Part shown: positions 1 through 9,718 of the stretch, piece by piece
How positions within the stretch are numbered: position 1 is the first letter of the stretch
How the letters are laid out: every line of letters starts with the position of its first letter
From: Terriglobus albidus
Lineage (GTDB): Bacteria > Acidobacteriota > Terriglobia > Terriglobales > Acidobacteriaceae
Reading direction: 5' to 3'
Length of the DNA: 64,000 bases
Assembly (NCBI RefSeq): GCF_025685425.1
Contig: NZ_JAGTAS010000057.1
Location: forward strand, 124,001 to 188,000
Position numbers and translations under genes: made by a program
Notes under the pieces: generated by a model
The model's database searches: none
What the model was told of the DNA's origin: nothing
What the model saw: the letters and a program-made list of their open reading frames with translations, nothing else

Positions 1-76
1 AACCTCGACCGCCCCGGCCATTGCCCAGGAGCTGCAGCGGGCTTTCGACACCTACTGCGCTAAGACTCCCGCGTAA
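1..76 (+). CDS. C-terminal end of an unidentified protein (partial)
   Basis: An open frame enters from the left edge (codons begin at base 2) and ends with TAA at 74-76, giving 24 residues ending in YCAKTPA. The piece is too short to assign. It is probably the tail of a real gene because the frame has ordinary coding composition and a proper intergenic region with a hairpin follows. It may equally be a chance open stretch. Confidence 0.4.
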   Translation, partial: TSTAPAIAQELQRAFDTYCAKTPA

Positions 77-103
77 ATCCTTAGAAAACTCTTTGTTACA
101 GAT

Positions 104-147
104 TGGCTCACTTTTCCATTGAATCCGCCGATGGAGAAAGTGAGCCA
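104..147 (+). promoter_or_regulatory. Hairpin covering the ribosome-binding site and start codon of the next gene
   Basis: The arm TGGCTCACTTTTCCAT (104-119) is complementary, with a single bulge, to ATGGAGAAAGTGAGCCA (131-147), leaving an 11-nt loop. The right arm contains the Shine-Dalgarno GGAGAAAG (133-140) and the A of the start codon at 147. In RNA it would hide the initiation region. In DNA it is a palindrome that could serve as an operator for the encoded Fis-type regulator. The structure is visible in the sequence; the function is inferred. Confidence 0.6.
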
Positions 148-974
148 TGTCTGTTATGGAACACATCCCTCAGCCCACGTTCTTCGAGATGCTTGGCAGC
201 AGTCCAGCCATGGAGCGGCTGAGATTACAACTCGAGCGCATTGGGCCGCACTTCCGCACCATTCTGCTGACTGGTGAACCCGGCGTCGGCAAAGAACTTG
301 CAGCGCGTATCCTGCACCGGCTCAGTCCTGCCGCGAACGAGCCCTTTTTGGTCTACGACCCCGCTACAACCATTGAAGAATCGCTGGAGTCAGCGGCTCG
401 TGGAACGCTGTTCCTGGATGAGGTCGGCGATACCTCGTCCCCCGTTCAGGCGAAGCTGCTGCGTCTGATGCGTATGGTGGACACCCGCATTATCGCTGCT
501 ACGTATCGCAATCTACGGCATCAGGCCGCCATCGGTGAGTTCCGCTCAGACCTGTACTACCGCCTTTCAACGGTTGAGATCGAGGTGCCGCCGCTGCGGC
601 AGCGCATGGAAGATCTGCCATTGCTTGTGGAGCACATTCTCGCGTTCGCGGGCGAGCGCTATCATAAGCCGACAATGGAGCTCTCGAGTGAGGCAATGGA
701 AACACTTCGCGGCCACTCCTGGCCAGGAAACATTCGCGAACTCGAAAGCGTTCTGAGCAACGCAGCTATGCAGCAGGAAGGAAACGTTATTCATACGATC
801 TCTCTCCCGGAAGTGGCGTCTCCAGTTAAAGCAGATTCGCTGCCTGTCCGATTGGATGATCTGATCTCCCGCCACGTTCGTGGTGTGCTGGCACAGTGCG
901 AAGGCAATAAAGTACGCACAGCGGAGCTGCTCGGCATCAGCCGCTCGACGCTCTACCGGATGCTGGAGGCCTAG
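147..974 (+). CDS. Short AAA+/Fis-type transcriptional regulator lacking the GAFTGA loop
   Basis: This 275-residue protein resembles the AAA+ and DNA-binding parts of sigma-54 activators. Walker A GEPGVGKE is at about 43-50, Walker B GTLFLDEVGD at about 86-95, the motif LYYRL..PPLRQR at about 137-153, WPGNIRELES near 191-200, and a Fis-like helix-turn-helix (TAELLGISRSTLYRML) forms the C-terminus. There is no N-terminal receiver or sensor domain. Between Walker A and B the spacing is roughly 27 residues shorter than in the full-length NtrC-like protein at 38971-40407, and the GAFTGA loop that contacts sigma-54 is absent. It may therefore be a sigma-54-independent regulator, as in the TyrR group, or a degenerate activator. 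GGAGAAAG lies 6 bases before the ATG. The stop codon TAG is the first three bases of a repeat element. Confidence 0.85.
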   Translation: MSVMEHIPQPTFFEMLGSSPAMERLRLQLERIGPHFRTILLTGEPGVGKELAARILHRLSPAANEPFLVYDPATTIEESLESAARGTLFLDEVGDTSSPVQAKLLRLMRMVDTRIIAATYRNLRHQAAIGEFRSDLYYRLSTVEIEVPPLRQRMEDLPLLVEHILAFAGERYHKPTMELSSEAMETLRGHSWPGNIRELESVLSNAAMQQEGNVIHTISLPEVASPVKADSLPVRLDDLISRHVRGVLAQCEGNKVRTAELLGISRSTLYRMLEA

Positions 975-1088
975 AGCATTTTCCCTGTAGGTGTAGTGTA
1001 GGGCTTCCGCATCTATGGGCGTTTTCCGTAATGAAAACGCCGCTACACTCCTCTTCCGGGATACCCAGCAACAGGGAAAATGCGGTTA
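972..1088 (+). repeat. TA-flanked palindromic element, copy A
   Basis: The copy begins TAGAGCATTTTCCCTGT and ends CAACAGGGAAAATGCGGTTA, with the internal palindrome GGCGTTTTCC/GAAAACGCC. Its first three bases are the stop codon of the preceding regulator gene. It shares its terminal TA (1087-1088) with copy B. Confidence 0.9.
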
Positions 1089-1203
1089 GAGCATTTTCCC
1101 TGTAGGTGTAGAAGTAGGGCATCCGCATCTATGGGCGTTTTCCGCAATGAAAACGCCGCTGCACGCCCCTTCCGGGATACCCAGCAACAGGGAAAATGCT
1201 TTA
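1087..1203 (+). repeat. TA-flanked palindromic element, copy B
   Basis: A second copy in direct tandem with copy A and the same orientation (TAGAGCATTTTCCCTGTAGG ... GGGAAAATGCTTTA). The two differ at scattered positions, so they are not a very recent duplication. The copy lies between the regulator gene and the tRNA-Lys promoter region. Confidence 0.9.
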
Positions 1204-1264
1204 AGCGACGGATCGCTGTTTTTACAAACACCCTCATCAGCACCGTGTTCTCAACAGGGTCGAT

Positions 1265-1292
1265 TCGACTTGCGCGTGATCTGTGCTATAGT
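1265..1292 (+). promoter_or_regulatory. Possible sigma-70 promoter for tRNA-Lys
   Basis: TATAGT at 1287-1292 is a good -10 hexamer. TCGACT at 1265-1270 matches four of six positions of TTGACA with a 16-bp spacer. The predicted start, near 1299, would give a leader of about 50 nt before the mature tRNA. No other gene could use it. Confidence 0.35.
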
Positions 1293-1347
1293 CAATAAAG
1301 TGTTCAGCGCTGGCCAGCACATCGGCGAGGGCTGAGAACAACCCATC

Positions 1348-1423
1348 GGACGCGTAGCTCAATTGGCAGAGCATTCGACTCTTAATCGACAGGTTGAAGG
1401 TTCGATTCCTTCCGCGTCCACCA
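1348..1423 (+). tRNA. tRNA-Lys (anticodon CTT)
   Basis: This is a complete cloverleaf. The acceptor stem GGACGCG (1348-1354) pairs with CGCGTCC (1413-1419), followed by discriminator A and an encoded CCA (1421-1423). The D-arm is TAGCTCAATTGGCAGAGCA, the anticodon loop ACTCTTAATC carries CTT, and the T-arm contains GGTTCGATTCC. Anticodon CTT reads AAG (lysine). It is flanked by repeat copies A/B upstream and a membrane protein gene downstream. Confidence 0.97.
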
Positions 1424-1518
1424 TCTGGCCCATTCAGTGTTAACAACTTTCCAAGCGTTAGATCATGTATTTTCTCCTTTTAATTTGGGGTGGCGCGTGG
1501 TAGGTTGGTAGACCCTCC

Positions 1519-2682
1519 ATGGAAAGAGCGGGCGTTGCAATGCGCAGAGCTGCTGAGTTTCTTGTTGTGGCGATATGCACCCTTGCTTTTGCTTTGACTG
1601 CCATCGGAATATGCACGCTGCTGCTCACAGGAAATTCGGCGGGAAACCATGACTTCATCTCCTATTGGGCCGCTGGGCAGCAACTTATCCATCATCAAAA
1701 TCCCTATGATGCTGATGCCATTCTGCGGATCGAACACTCTGCCGGTTTCCCTGTCGGCTATCAGGCTCTCATCATGCGCAATCCGCCGTCGGCACTTCTG
1801 CTGACTCTTCCTCTCGGATTCGTGAGCTTGCGGACAGCCGCTCTGCTGTGGTCGCTTCTTTCGCTTTCCTGCTTGGTAGTTTCCGTCCGGCTGCTCCGCC
1901 CAAAAGGCCGCCTCGGCTTTCTCGGCTACACCTTTGCTCCCGCCCTAGCCTGTCTGCTGGCTGGGCAAACCTCCCTTCTTGTGTTGCTTGGTCTCGTTCT
2001 CTTTCTGCGTCTCCATGAAACCCGATACTTCCTGGCCGGTTGCTCTCTCTGGCTATGCGCCCTCAAGCCGCACCTGTTCCTACCGTTTGCAGTCGCGCTT
2101 ATCCTGTCGAGTCTTATCAAGAAACGATATTCACTCCTCGCCGGCACAGTCCTGGCGCTTGCAGTTAGCTCATCAGTTGCTCTGTACTTCGACCCTTCGA
2201 TATGGAACCACTACAGCCAAATGATGCACGGCCACGAACTGGAAGGCGAGTTCATCCCTTGCCTTAGTGTCGCCCTCCGATTCGCTTTGCACTCGCCGTG
2301 GATTCAATACTTACCCGCGTTGCTTAGCTCTATCTGGGCTGTCTTCTATTTCTCGAAGCACTCATGGACGGAACACGTAGGGCTCTTGCTTCTGGTCTCG
2401 GTTCTGCTCGCTCCCTACGCTTGGTTTACGGATCAAGCGGTTCTGATTGCGACGTTGCTCCCGGCCGCCTATCTCAGCTCCTCTCGCAGCATGATCGCCT
2501 TCCTTGCCCTCATCAGTGCAGCGATTGAGATTCAGACGCTTTTGGGAGTTTCGATGCACTCGTGGACTTACCTCTGGACCGCTCCCGCCTGGATTACCTG
2601 GTACTTCTTCGCGAGCAGTTATGCGATAAAAGTGAATGCCCCGCCAACCCTCGGCGCCGCAATCGCGACCGAGAACCCCTGA
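1519..2682 (+). CDS. Polytopic membrane protein, glycosyltransferase family 87 (DUF2029)-like
   Basis: This 387-residue protein is almost entirely hydrophobic, with about nine to eleven predicted membrane segments. After the first segment it has the block YWAAGQQLIHHQNPYD followed by a PP-containing loop (RNPPSALLLTLPLG). This arrangement is typical of GT87/DUF2029 proteins, which use polyprenyl-phosphate sugars to mannosylate or otherwise glycosylate envelope lipids. The acidic loop residues near the end of TM1 would be the catalytic site by analogy. No good ribosome-binding site precedes the ATG at 1519, and the ATG at 1540 is an alternative. It stands alone between the tRNA and a convergent gene. 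The donor and acceptor cannot be told from sequence. Confidence 0.75.
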   Translation: MERAGVAMRRAAEFLVVAICTLAFALTAIGICTLLLTGNSAGNHDFISYWAAGQQLIHHQNPYDADAILRIEHSAGFPVGYQALIMRNPPSALLLTLPLGFVSLRTAALLWSLLSLSCLVVSVRLLRPKGRLGFLGYTFAPALACLLAGQTSLLVLLGLVLFLRLHETRYFLAGCSLWLCALKPHLFLPFAVALILSSLIKKRYSLLAGTVLALAVSSSVALYFDPSIWNHYSQMMHGHELEGEFIPCLSVALRFALHSPWIQYLPALLSSIWAVFYFSKHSWTEHVGLLLLVSVLLAPYAWFTDQAVLIATLLPAAYLSSSRSMIAFLALISAAIEIQTLLGVSMHSWTYLWTAPAWITWYFFASSYAIKVNAPPTLGAAIATENP

Positions 2683-2753
2683 TGCCGGTGAAGTTGAGGA
2701 CATCTGCTACCTTGACCGTAAATTGTAGGGGGAGTTTCCACCCTCTGGTGAAG

Positions 2754-3479
2754 TCAACTAGATGCGAGGTATTTGCTTCTCACCAGCATGACCCTTACCA
2801 GCACGACCAGCAGAAAGAAACACTCGCCCCAAAGCGCGTGGTTATGAAAACGTGGCGTGCAGTACGCCCCGAGCACAGCGCCTAAAAAGAACATCCCGCA
2901 GATTTGAGCAAAAACCTTTGCCTGTTGCAGGTCTTCTGGGGATCGACCGGCAACGAGCCAAGCAAGCCAACTCCTCATCATTGTGTGCAGATTTCCGGTC
3001 GTAAATGTCGAGCTGTAACTCTGCTTGTTGACCTGGCGGAACGTGGCTACCTGTAGCGAAGCGGCAAATGCGATTGCCATAGAGATCCCGAGAGACGCAC
3101 CGTAGCTTGTAGAAAAGCTCAGGCATATAAGGATTGCAATCTCTAGCGTCAGTACGGCAGCTTCTGGGACGCGAACAGCGGTGGCAATGTACTCATGCTG
3201 CACCAGCCTTGCTGCCGCAATACCAAACAGGAACATCACCAGCACCAGGAAGTGACGCCCCGCATCCTGCCAGGCAACCGTCACCAGATCAATCGCGAGC
3301 AGGACGACATTCCCAGTCATTGCATTCGCGAAGACGTGGCCGTGCCCGATGTAAGTAAATGCATCGAGGTACCCGCCGGCGAATGCCAGCAGAGCGTGCG
3401 CCGATACACCTAGTCTCGTATCGGTTTCAGCGGCAAGGCTCGTTGTCACCAATCGATCCTTCCCTCCCGCACCGATCAT
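2754..3479 (-). CDS. YoaK/DUF1275 family membrane protein
   Basis: The protein has 241 residues from the internal ATG at 3479; an in-frame extension to 3521 looks non-coding. The hallmark GGYLDAFTYIGHGHVFANAMTGNVVLLAIDL block of DUF1275 follows the first hydrophobic stretch, and six membrane segments are predicted. The family is widespread, sometimes annotated as a transporter or permease, and has no firmly established substrate. It is convergent with the GT87-like gene (71-bp gap) and lies downstream of a histidine kinase on the same strand with a gap of about 100 bp. Co-expression with the kinase is possible but unproven. Confidence 0.8.
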   Translation of the reverse strand: MIGAGGKDRLVTTSLAAETDTRLGVSAHALLAFAGGYLDAFTYIGHGHVFANAMTGNVVLLAIDLVTVAWQDAGRHFLVLVMFLFGIAAARLVQHEYIATAVRVPEAAVLTLEIAILICLSFSTSYGASLGISMAIAFAASLQVATFRQVNKQSYSSTFTTGNLHTMMRSWLAWLVAGRSPEDLQQAKVFAQICGMFFLGAVLGAYCTPRFHNHALWGECFFLLVVLVRVMLVRSKYLASS

Positions 3480-3579
3480 ACTTGTGGCAGGCCGGCAATA
3501 GAACAGCAGCATAGCGAGCATACAGCTCTACCGCCGTATGCTCTAAGCAATCGTTCGCCTTGTCTCGAACCGAGACAAC

Positions 3580-5124
3580 TCAAATCTGCGTACGCACAAA
3601 AGGGATGAAGATAGAACAGGTTGTTCCATGATGGGCCGGCCGTATGCTGCTGCGTATACTCAACGCACCATGGTGTTTTGCCAGGAGCTCTGAAACGACC
3701 CACATGCCGAGGCCGGTGCCAGTCTCTTCCTTCGTTGTGAAAAACGGCTCAAGCATTCGCCGATAGACCTGAGGGGGCATACCAGAACCTGAATCCGCAA
3801 CTGTAATACGAACGCCGCGAAGCAGCCGGTCTTTCCAGTGACAGGATGGACGTACTCTGGCACGAAGTCGTCCACCGTGCGGCATTGCCTCAATGGAGTT
3901 GTTGATGAGATTTGTAAGTACCTGCTGTAGCTCTCCGGGCGATCCAAGAACCTCTGCGTTCCCTTCAGCCTCGGTATCGAACTCGATCTTGGCAAGATGC
4001 AGCTTTGGGGAAAGCAAACGTATGGTTGCACTGACTAGCTCCGCCGGTTTTACCGTCACGAACTTTGAAGTGCTCCGCGACATCTGAAGCGTCTGCCGCG
4101 TGATCTCCACAACCCGTTCGAGCTGCTGTCCGGTCTCTTCAACATACCGCGTCTGTTCCGGACTTATGCCGCTGTCTTTCAGTAAAAACAACAATCCCAT
4201 AGCTGCGTTCAGCGGATTATTGATCTCATGAGCGATTGCCGCCGAAAGGCGGCCGGCAACAGCGAGCTTTTCATTTCTCAAAAGTGCTTGATCGGTCAGC
4301 CTTCGCCTGGTTACATCTCCACAGTATCCTGTGATTCCGCGAACCTCTCCGGCCTCATCAAGCTGTGTGACTCCCTGACAAGCAATCCATCGAATGCCGC
4401 CGTCTGGAAGAACCACTCTGTATTCGGTATAGCAGGAGTCTTTCCGCTGGACGGCAAGCTCGAGCTCCCGTTCAGCCTGCCCCACATCATCAGGATGAAC
4501 ACTACGCCGCCAGAGCTCATTAGCCGCCCGAAGCGATGGATCGATACCATGCAGACGATAGAAACCAGTCGACCATATCTCATGATCGGACGAGATATCC
4601 CATTCCCACACGCCGGCATTCGCACCATCGAGCGCCATCTCGATGCGAACCTGATTCTCTCGGGCCAGCTCACTGGCTCGAGCCTGCTCCTGCGCAAGAT
4701 AGCTTTCTGTTCGCGAAAGTGTAAGCTCGTGTTCCAGCTTTAGTGTCTTCGCTTCTTCGCGCTCGCGTGCGGCAATACGCGTGAGGCTGCCCACGAAGAT
4801 CGACCCGATGATAAAGACACACTCGCGGAAGAACCAGCCACTGGGATCAGGCGCCAGATTGATACGATGCGTTGCAAAGATGAAGTACTCAATCCCACAT
4901 CCCGAGACGACAGCGCAGGCTACCGCGCCTGATAAGCCAAGCACCCAGGCACTCAGGATCACTGCAGGATATGACAGCAGGTAAGGCGACCGATGATTGG
5001 GAGCCATCATGAGACTCAGGCCAAATGGAATGCATGCAACCAGAGCTCCGAGAGCTACTTCACTCCAAAAAGACAACCGGAGGGGGAGGTTGCCAAGCGC
5101 GTTGAAGACCCTATGCAGCACCAT
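3580..5124 (-). CDS. Membrane-anchored PAS-domain sensor histidine kinase
   Basis: The 514-residue protein has an N-terminal block of three or four membrane segments (about 20-115, MASE/DUF4118-like) and a coiled linker (about 120-160). A PAS fold follows (about 165-275) with ANAGVWEWD and YRVVLPDGGIRWIACQG, then a HisKA H-box AAIAHEINNPLNA with His near 299. The HATPase domain has NLINNSIEAM (N box), DSGSGM (G1), TKEETGTGLGMWV and a C-terminal G-rich block. It would autophosphorylate in response to a signal in the membrane or PAS domain. No response regulator is adjacent, so it is an orphan kinase here. ATG at 5124 with AGGA four bases upstream is preferred to the TTG one codon earlier. Repeat copy C lies 11 bp upstream of this start. 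Confidence 0.9.
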   Translation of the reverse strand: MVLHRVFNALGNLPLRLSFWSEVALGALVACIPFGLSLMMAPNHRSPYLLSYPAVILSAWVLGLSGAVACAVVSGCGIEYFIFATHRINLAPDPSGWFFRECVFIIGSIFVGSLTRIAAREREEAKTLKLEHELTLSRTESYLAQEQARASELARENQVRIEMALDGANAGVWEWDISSDHEIWSTGFYRLHGIDPSLRAANELWRRSVHPDDVGQAERELELAVQRKDSCYTEYRVVLPDGGIRWIACQGVTQLDEAGEVRGITGYCGDVTRRRLTDQALLRNEKLAVAGRLSAAIAHEINNPLNAAMGLLFLLKDSGISPEQTRYVEETGQQLERVVEITRQTLQMSRSTSKFVTVKPAELVSATIRLLSPKLHLAKIEFDTEAEGNAEVLGSPGELQQVLTNLINNSIEAMPHGGRLRARVRPSCHWKDRLLRGVRITVADSGSGMPPQVYRRMLEPFFTTKEETGTGLGMWVVSELLAKHHGALSIRSSIRPAHHGTTCSIFIPFVRTQI

Positions 5125-5134
5125 CAATCCTGTC

Positions 5135-5250
5135 TAGAGCATTTTCCCTGTTGTTGGGGATCCCGAAGGGAACGTGCAGCGGCGTTTACATTGCAGAAAA
5201 CGCCCATAGATACAGATGCTCTGGCCTACACCTACAGGGAGGATGCTCTA
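5135..5250 (-). repeat. TA-flanked palindromic element, copy C
   Basis: The copy reads TAGAGCATTTTCCCTGTTG ... CAGGGAGGATGCTCTA, with the opposite orientation to copies A and B. It sits immediately upstream of the histidine kinase gene. The remaining 134 bp to the next gene (5251-5384) show no convincing gene or signal. Confidence 0.88.
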
Positions 5251-5384
5251 TGGCTCTTGAGTATACCCCGCAGTTGTTCGGAAAATGCCGCCCGGAATCA
5301 TACGACTCGCTAGCAATCATCGCGGACATCTTCATCTTTTCCGAGTACAGACAAGAGCACCTGGCCAAGAAATGCATCCGTTCT

Positions 5385-7955
5385 TTAGGGAATCACTCTC
5401 ACGTTGTATGCCTTCGCCGGTGGTGTCATGGCGGTGACGGCACAAAGCTGAACCTTGACTGTATCGGCGGCAACAACTGCAGCAGACAGCAGGATCATCG
5501 GCTGAGGAAGGCTGCCATCAGTAGCAGAGACCGCGACCGGCTGCCCTGGAACAGCACCAGGGACGCTTGCATTTCCCGTGGCACACATGCCGGCAGTCAG
5601 CGAAGTTCCTCCTATCGGAGATGTAGCGCCCTCGAGTGCGGCCTGAAGGTTCGGCGCAGTGACAGGCTCTGAAAAAGAGATCTTGCCATTCGACTCCACC
5701 GTCATCACATCGCTATTGCGTGCAACATCGTGCAACGACCAGGACCTTCCGCCTTGTCCCAGTTGCATCGTCCATCCCGTGTTATGTCCGCTATCCAGGA
5801 AAAAGCTGTTGTTGCTAATGACGCTCCCAACAAACCTGGATGCTCCGGTGAATGTCCACGAGGGCGCAGTCGGACTTCCAAATGCCGAAGGAGATGCCGT
5901 AATCGCGCCGTCTCCTTTGTATCCACGTAAATATGCGACCTGGTAGTCCGGCTCGTTCGGACTGCCTTGGGGATATTCAATGGAATGTCCCGCATAAAGA
6001 ATGGTCCGCGGTGCAAATTGTGAATCGAGCATCCGCCCGATCGGCCCTTTCCAGAAAAGGAAGTCAGGCAGCCGCTGCCATCCACCAAGTCCGGAGTAGT
6101 GATTTGCCGGCACGAAATTCTCTAAACAGATAGCACAGCCCGACGCCATTCCGCTCACCCCAGCGTGCAGAATACTTCCGCTACCGGTGAACCCATTGCC
6201 AGGCGTCAATTGCGTCTGGTAGAGGCGCAATGCAGACCCGTTGAAAGACTCTACATGTCCGACCTTTGCAAGGTGGCCAGGTTGCCAGGGAATTCTATTC
6301 TGCTCAACCTCTATATATCCGCTTGCTCCAGCACCTGGCGCATCGGGGTTACTTGTAGAGATGATCTCGGCCCCGTAGTAGAGCGCGTAAGCGTTTGTGC
6401 CCACGATGTTCAGGACTGCGGAATTGCAGGTGCCCGCCGATTTCGTTGCACTTTGATAGGTGAGACTTGAAACATCTGTCGAAGCAATTGGATTGCCGAT
6501 CATCTCATTGAATGACGCATCCTGACATCCACTGACGCTTACACGAGGGTAATGTGCAAAGTCGTGGAGTTCCACACCGCCGCCCCGCCCAGTCGCAACC
6601 ACGGTGCCATCGGGTGCACGCTTCAAGATAACCCCGCGCTCCTGTACCGGAAGCACGAAAGGAGATTCAGCCACTCTGCCTTTTACATCAAACGGCGGGG
6701 CAACCTCTTGACGACTTCCATGACTGTAAAACGCCCAGGCAAGGTGGCCGGCATCGACAGGAACAGCAAAGTAACCTGCCGGCCAGCCGGTCTGCTGTTC
6801 TTCGGCAATTGGGCTTAGCTGTCCGCAGGCCGGTGTTTTGTAGATGAAATGCGTCACACCATTCTTTTCTGGCTTACGCAGCGACAATGTAATGGTCTGG
6901 GTCCCTCCTGCAAGAGGTGTGGCTGACAGCACGGTCGAGTTCTCTGGAAATACACTGCCCATGAAGCACACAGCGTCGCCGGCTTGAAAGCCGGCGCCAC
7001 GCACAATCGTCACAGTCAAATTTCCCGTAGGTTTCGGAACGTTTGCGGTACTTACCTTAGGAATGTCCGGCGGTGCGGGAATATATCCCCAGGTAGGGAC
7101 AGGTGTTAGATTCGCAGGTTCTACGGCCAGTAAAGCGGGCGCATTCCCCGACTCCACTGTTGCCGACAGTAACGCTCCCTGAGCGATGGGTGCGCTACTG
7201 TCGATCAGATACTCTCCCTGTCCGTAGCAATAGCGGTTTCCTTGACTCGCCGGGTTATAGCAGATGCCGTTCTTAGCGTCGAAGTCGGGAAATACCGTCT
7301 GACCGGTAATCGTTCCCTGCATAAACTTTCCCGAAAAGTATTGGCTGTATTGGCCACCGACTGAACTCCAATGAGCACATCCTTCATCGGATCCGGCTGT
7401 CGTACCTCCCGCGCAAAGAGGGTATCCATAGACCATGGAGCTGTCACCAACTCCGCTATGCATATGGTCTATCGTCACAACCTGCGAGATGCCCGCGTAG
7501 GAGGTAAAGTTCGTCAGATGCAATAGACTGCTGGTCATCCACCCGCCGAGATTTCCGAGACTCATGCCCGTCTGATCACCGAGGTTGAGCAACGCATTAC
7601 AGTAATATCTACCGACTCCCTTGGCAGTCGTCGCATTCTGCACGCAACGCAGCATTTCACCGTAACCGATGCCTTGCCCAACAGCAAATACACCAGGAAC
7701 GTCATACGGGACGTCATGCATCTCGTGCGCTTCGATTCCCGGTCCGTGAGCCATGATATGGGTCTGATGGAAGCGGCGGATATTTGCCGCATTGATCGTA
7801 CTGGCAGCATCGACCTGAACGGTCTGCCCATTCCCCGTCAAGGCGGTCAACGGCTGGGCGCTCTGTGCCCGCTGGGCATCCTGTTGAGGCTGCTGCCCCT
7901 CTAAGGCTGAAAGCAGTAAAGACATCGCGACAAGTAGACGAATACCTAGGCTCAC
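5385..7955 (-). CDS. Large exported protein of unknown function
   Basis: About 856 residues from a GTG at 7955, preceded by GAGGAG with an 8-base gap. The frame stays open further upstream to 8189, but that would overlap gnd and place the signal peptide internally. The N-terminus SLGIRLLVAMSLLLSALEG is a clear signal peptide. The mature part begins with a Q/A-rich stretch and continues with Gly/Ser/Thr/Asn-rich sequence containing several Cys pairs (for example CAHWSSVGGQYSQYFSG, CAICLENFVP). A C-terminal segment (WTMQLGQGGRSWSLHDVARNSDVMTVESNGKISF) looks like repetitive beta structure of fibre or pectate-lyase-like surface proteins. I do not recognise a family. It is divergent from gnd, with a 218-bp intergenic region. 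Confidence 0.75.
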   Translation of the reverse strand: MSLGIRLLVAMSLLLSALEGQQPQQDAQRAQSAQPLTALTGNGQTVQVDAASTINAANIRRFHQTHIMAHGPGIEAHEMHDVPYDVPGVFAVGQGIGYGEMLRCVQNATTAKGVGRYYCNALLNLGDQTGMSLGNLGGWMTSSLLHLTNFTSYAGISQVVTIDHMHSGVGDSSMVYGYPLCAGGTTAGSDEGCAHWSSVGGQYSQYFSGKFMQGTITGQTVFPDFDAKNGICYNPASQGNRYCYGQGEYLIDSSAPIAQGALLSATVESGNAPALLAVEPANLTPVPTWGYIPAPPDIPKVSTANVPKPTGNLTVTIVRGAGFQAGDAVCFMGSVFPENSTVLSATPLAGGTQTITLSLRKPEKNGVTHFIYKTPACGQLSPIAEEQQTGWPAGYFAVPVDAGHLAWAFYSHGSRQEVAPPFDVKGRVAESPFVLPVQERGVILKRAPDGTVVATGRGGGVELHDFAHYPRVSVSGCQDASFNEMIGNPIASTDVSSLTYQSATKSAGTCNSAVLNIVGTNAYALYYGAEIISTSNPDAPGAGASGYIEVEQNRIPWQPGHLAKVGHVESFNGSALRLYQTQLTPGNGFTGSGSILHAGVSGMASGCAICLENFVPANHYSGLGGWQRLPDFLFWKGPIGRMLDSQFAPRTILYAGHSIEYPQGSPNEPDYQVAYLRGYKGDGAITASPSAFGSPTAPSWTFTGASRFVGSVISNNSFFLDSGHNTGWTMQLGQGGRSWSLHDVARNSDVMTVESNGKISFSEPVTAPNLQAALEGATSPIGGTSLTAGMCATGNASVPGAVPGQPVAVSATDGSLPQPMILLSAAVVAADTVKVQLCAVTAMTPPAKAYNVRVIP

Positions 7956-8173
7956 TGGGGGATGCTCCTCTTTGGGGTTCTTTGACTGAGACGCTAATCG
8001 CACCGGCGGGTTGTGGTTATTTCTGATAAAAAAGCGCTTCGCAATCGATAACGCAACCTCTGACCGTCCTTCTTTCATACACTTTTCGGCCAGAAACAAG
8101 GCCTTTCGACTATGCTTGTATGCAACAACGATCCCCCGCACACAGAAGCGATCTGAAAGGGTTTTAGAAGAAA

Positions 8174-9634
<1,461 letters not shown>

Positions 9635-9652
9635 TCTTCAGGTACGAATACA

Positions 9653-9688
9653 CGAAGGGCGAGGGCAGCGGCCTCGCCCTTCATTCTT
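9653..9688 (+). terminator. Rho-independent terminator of gnd
   Basis: GAAGGGCGAGG (9653-9663) pairs perfectly with CCTCGCCCTTC (9671-9681) over a 7-nt loop, followed by ATTCTTT. It lies between convergent genes and could act in both directions. Confidence 0.85.
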
Positions 9689-9718
9689 TACGAACAACGA
9701 ACTTGAAAAATGATCTAC

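Noticed and set aside
972-1203. Two tandem elements as a transposon remnant with a gene
   Set aside because: No open frame inside has transposase sequence; each copy is only about 115 bp.
5251-5384. Possible small gene after repeat C (ATG near 5249)
   Set aside because: The start lies in the repeat end, the frame runs antisense into the exported protein gene, and no ribosome-binding site is present.
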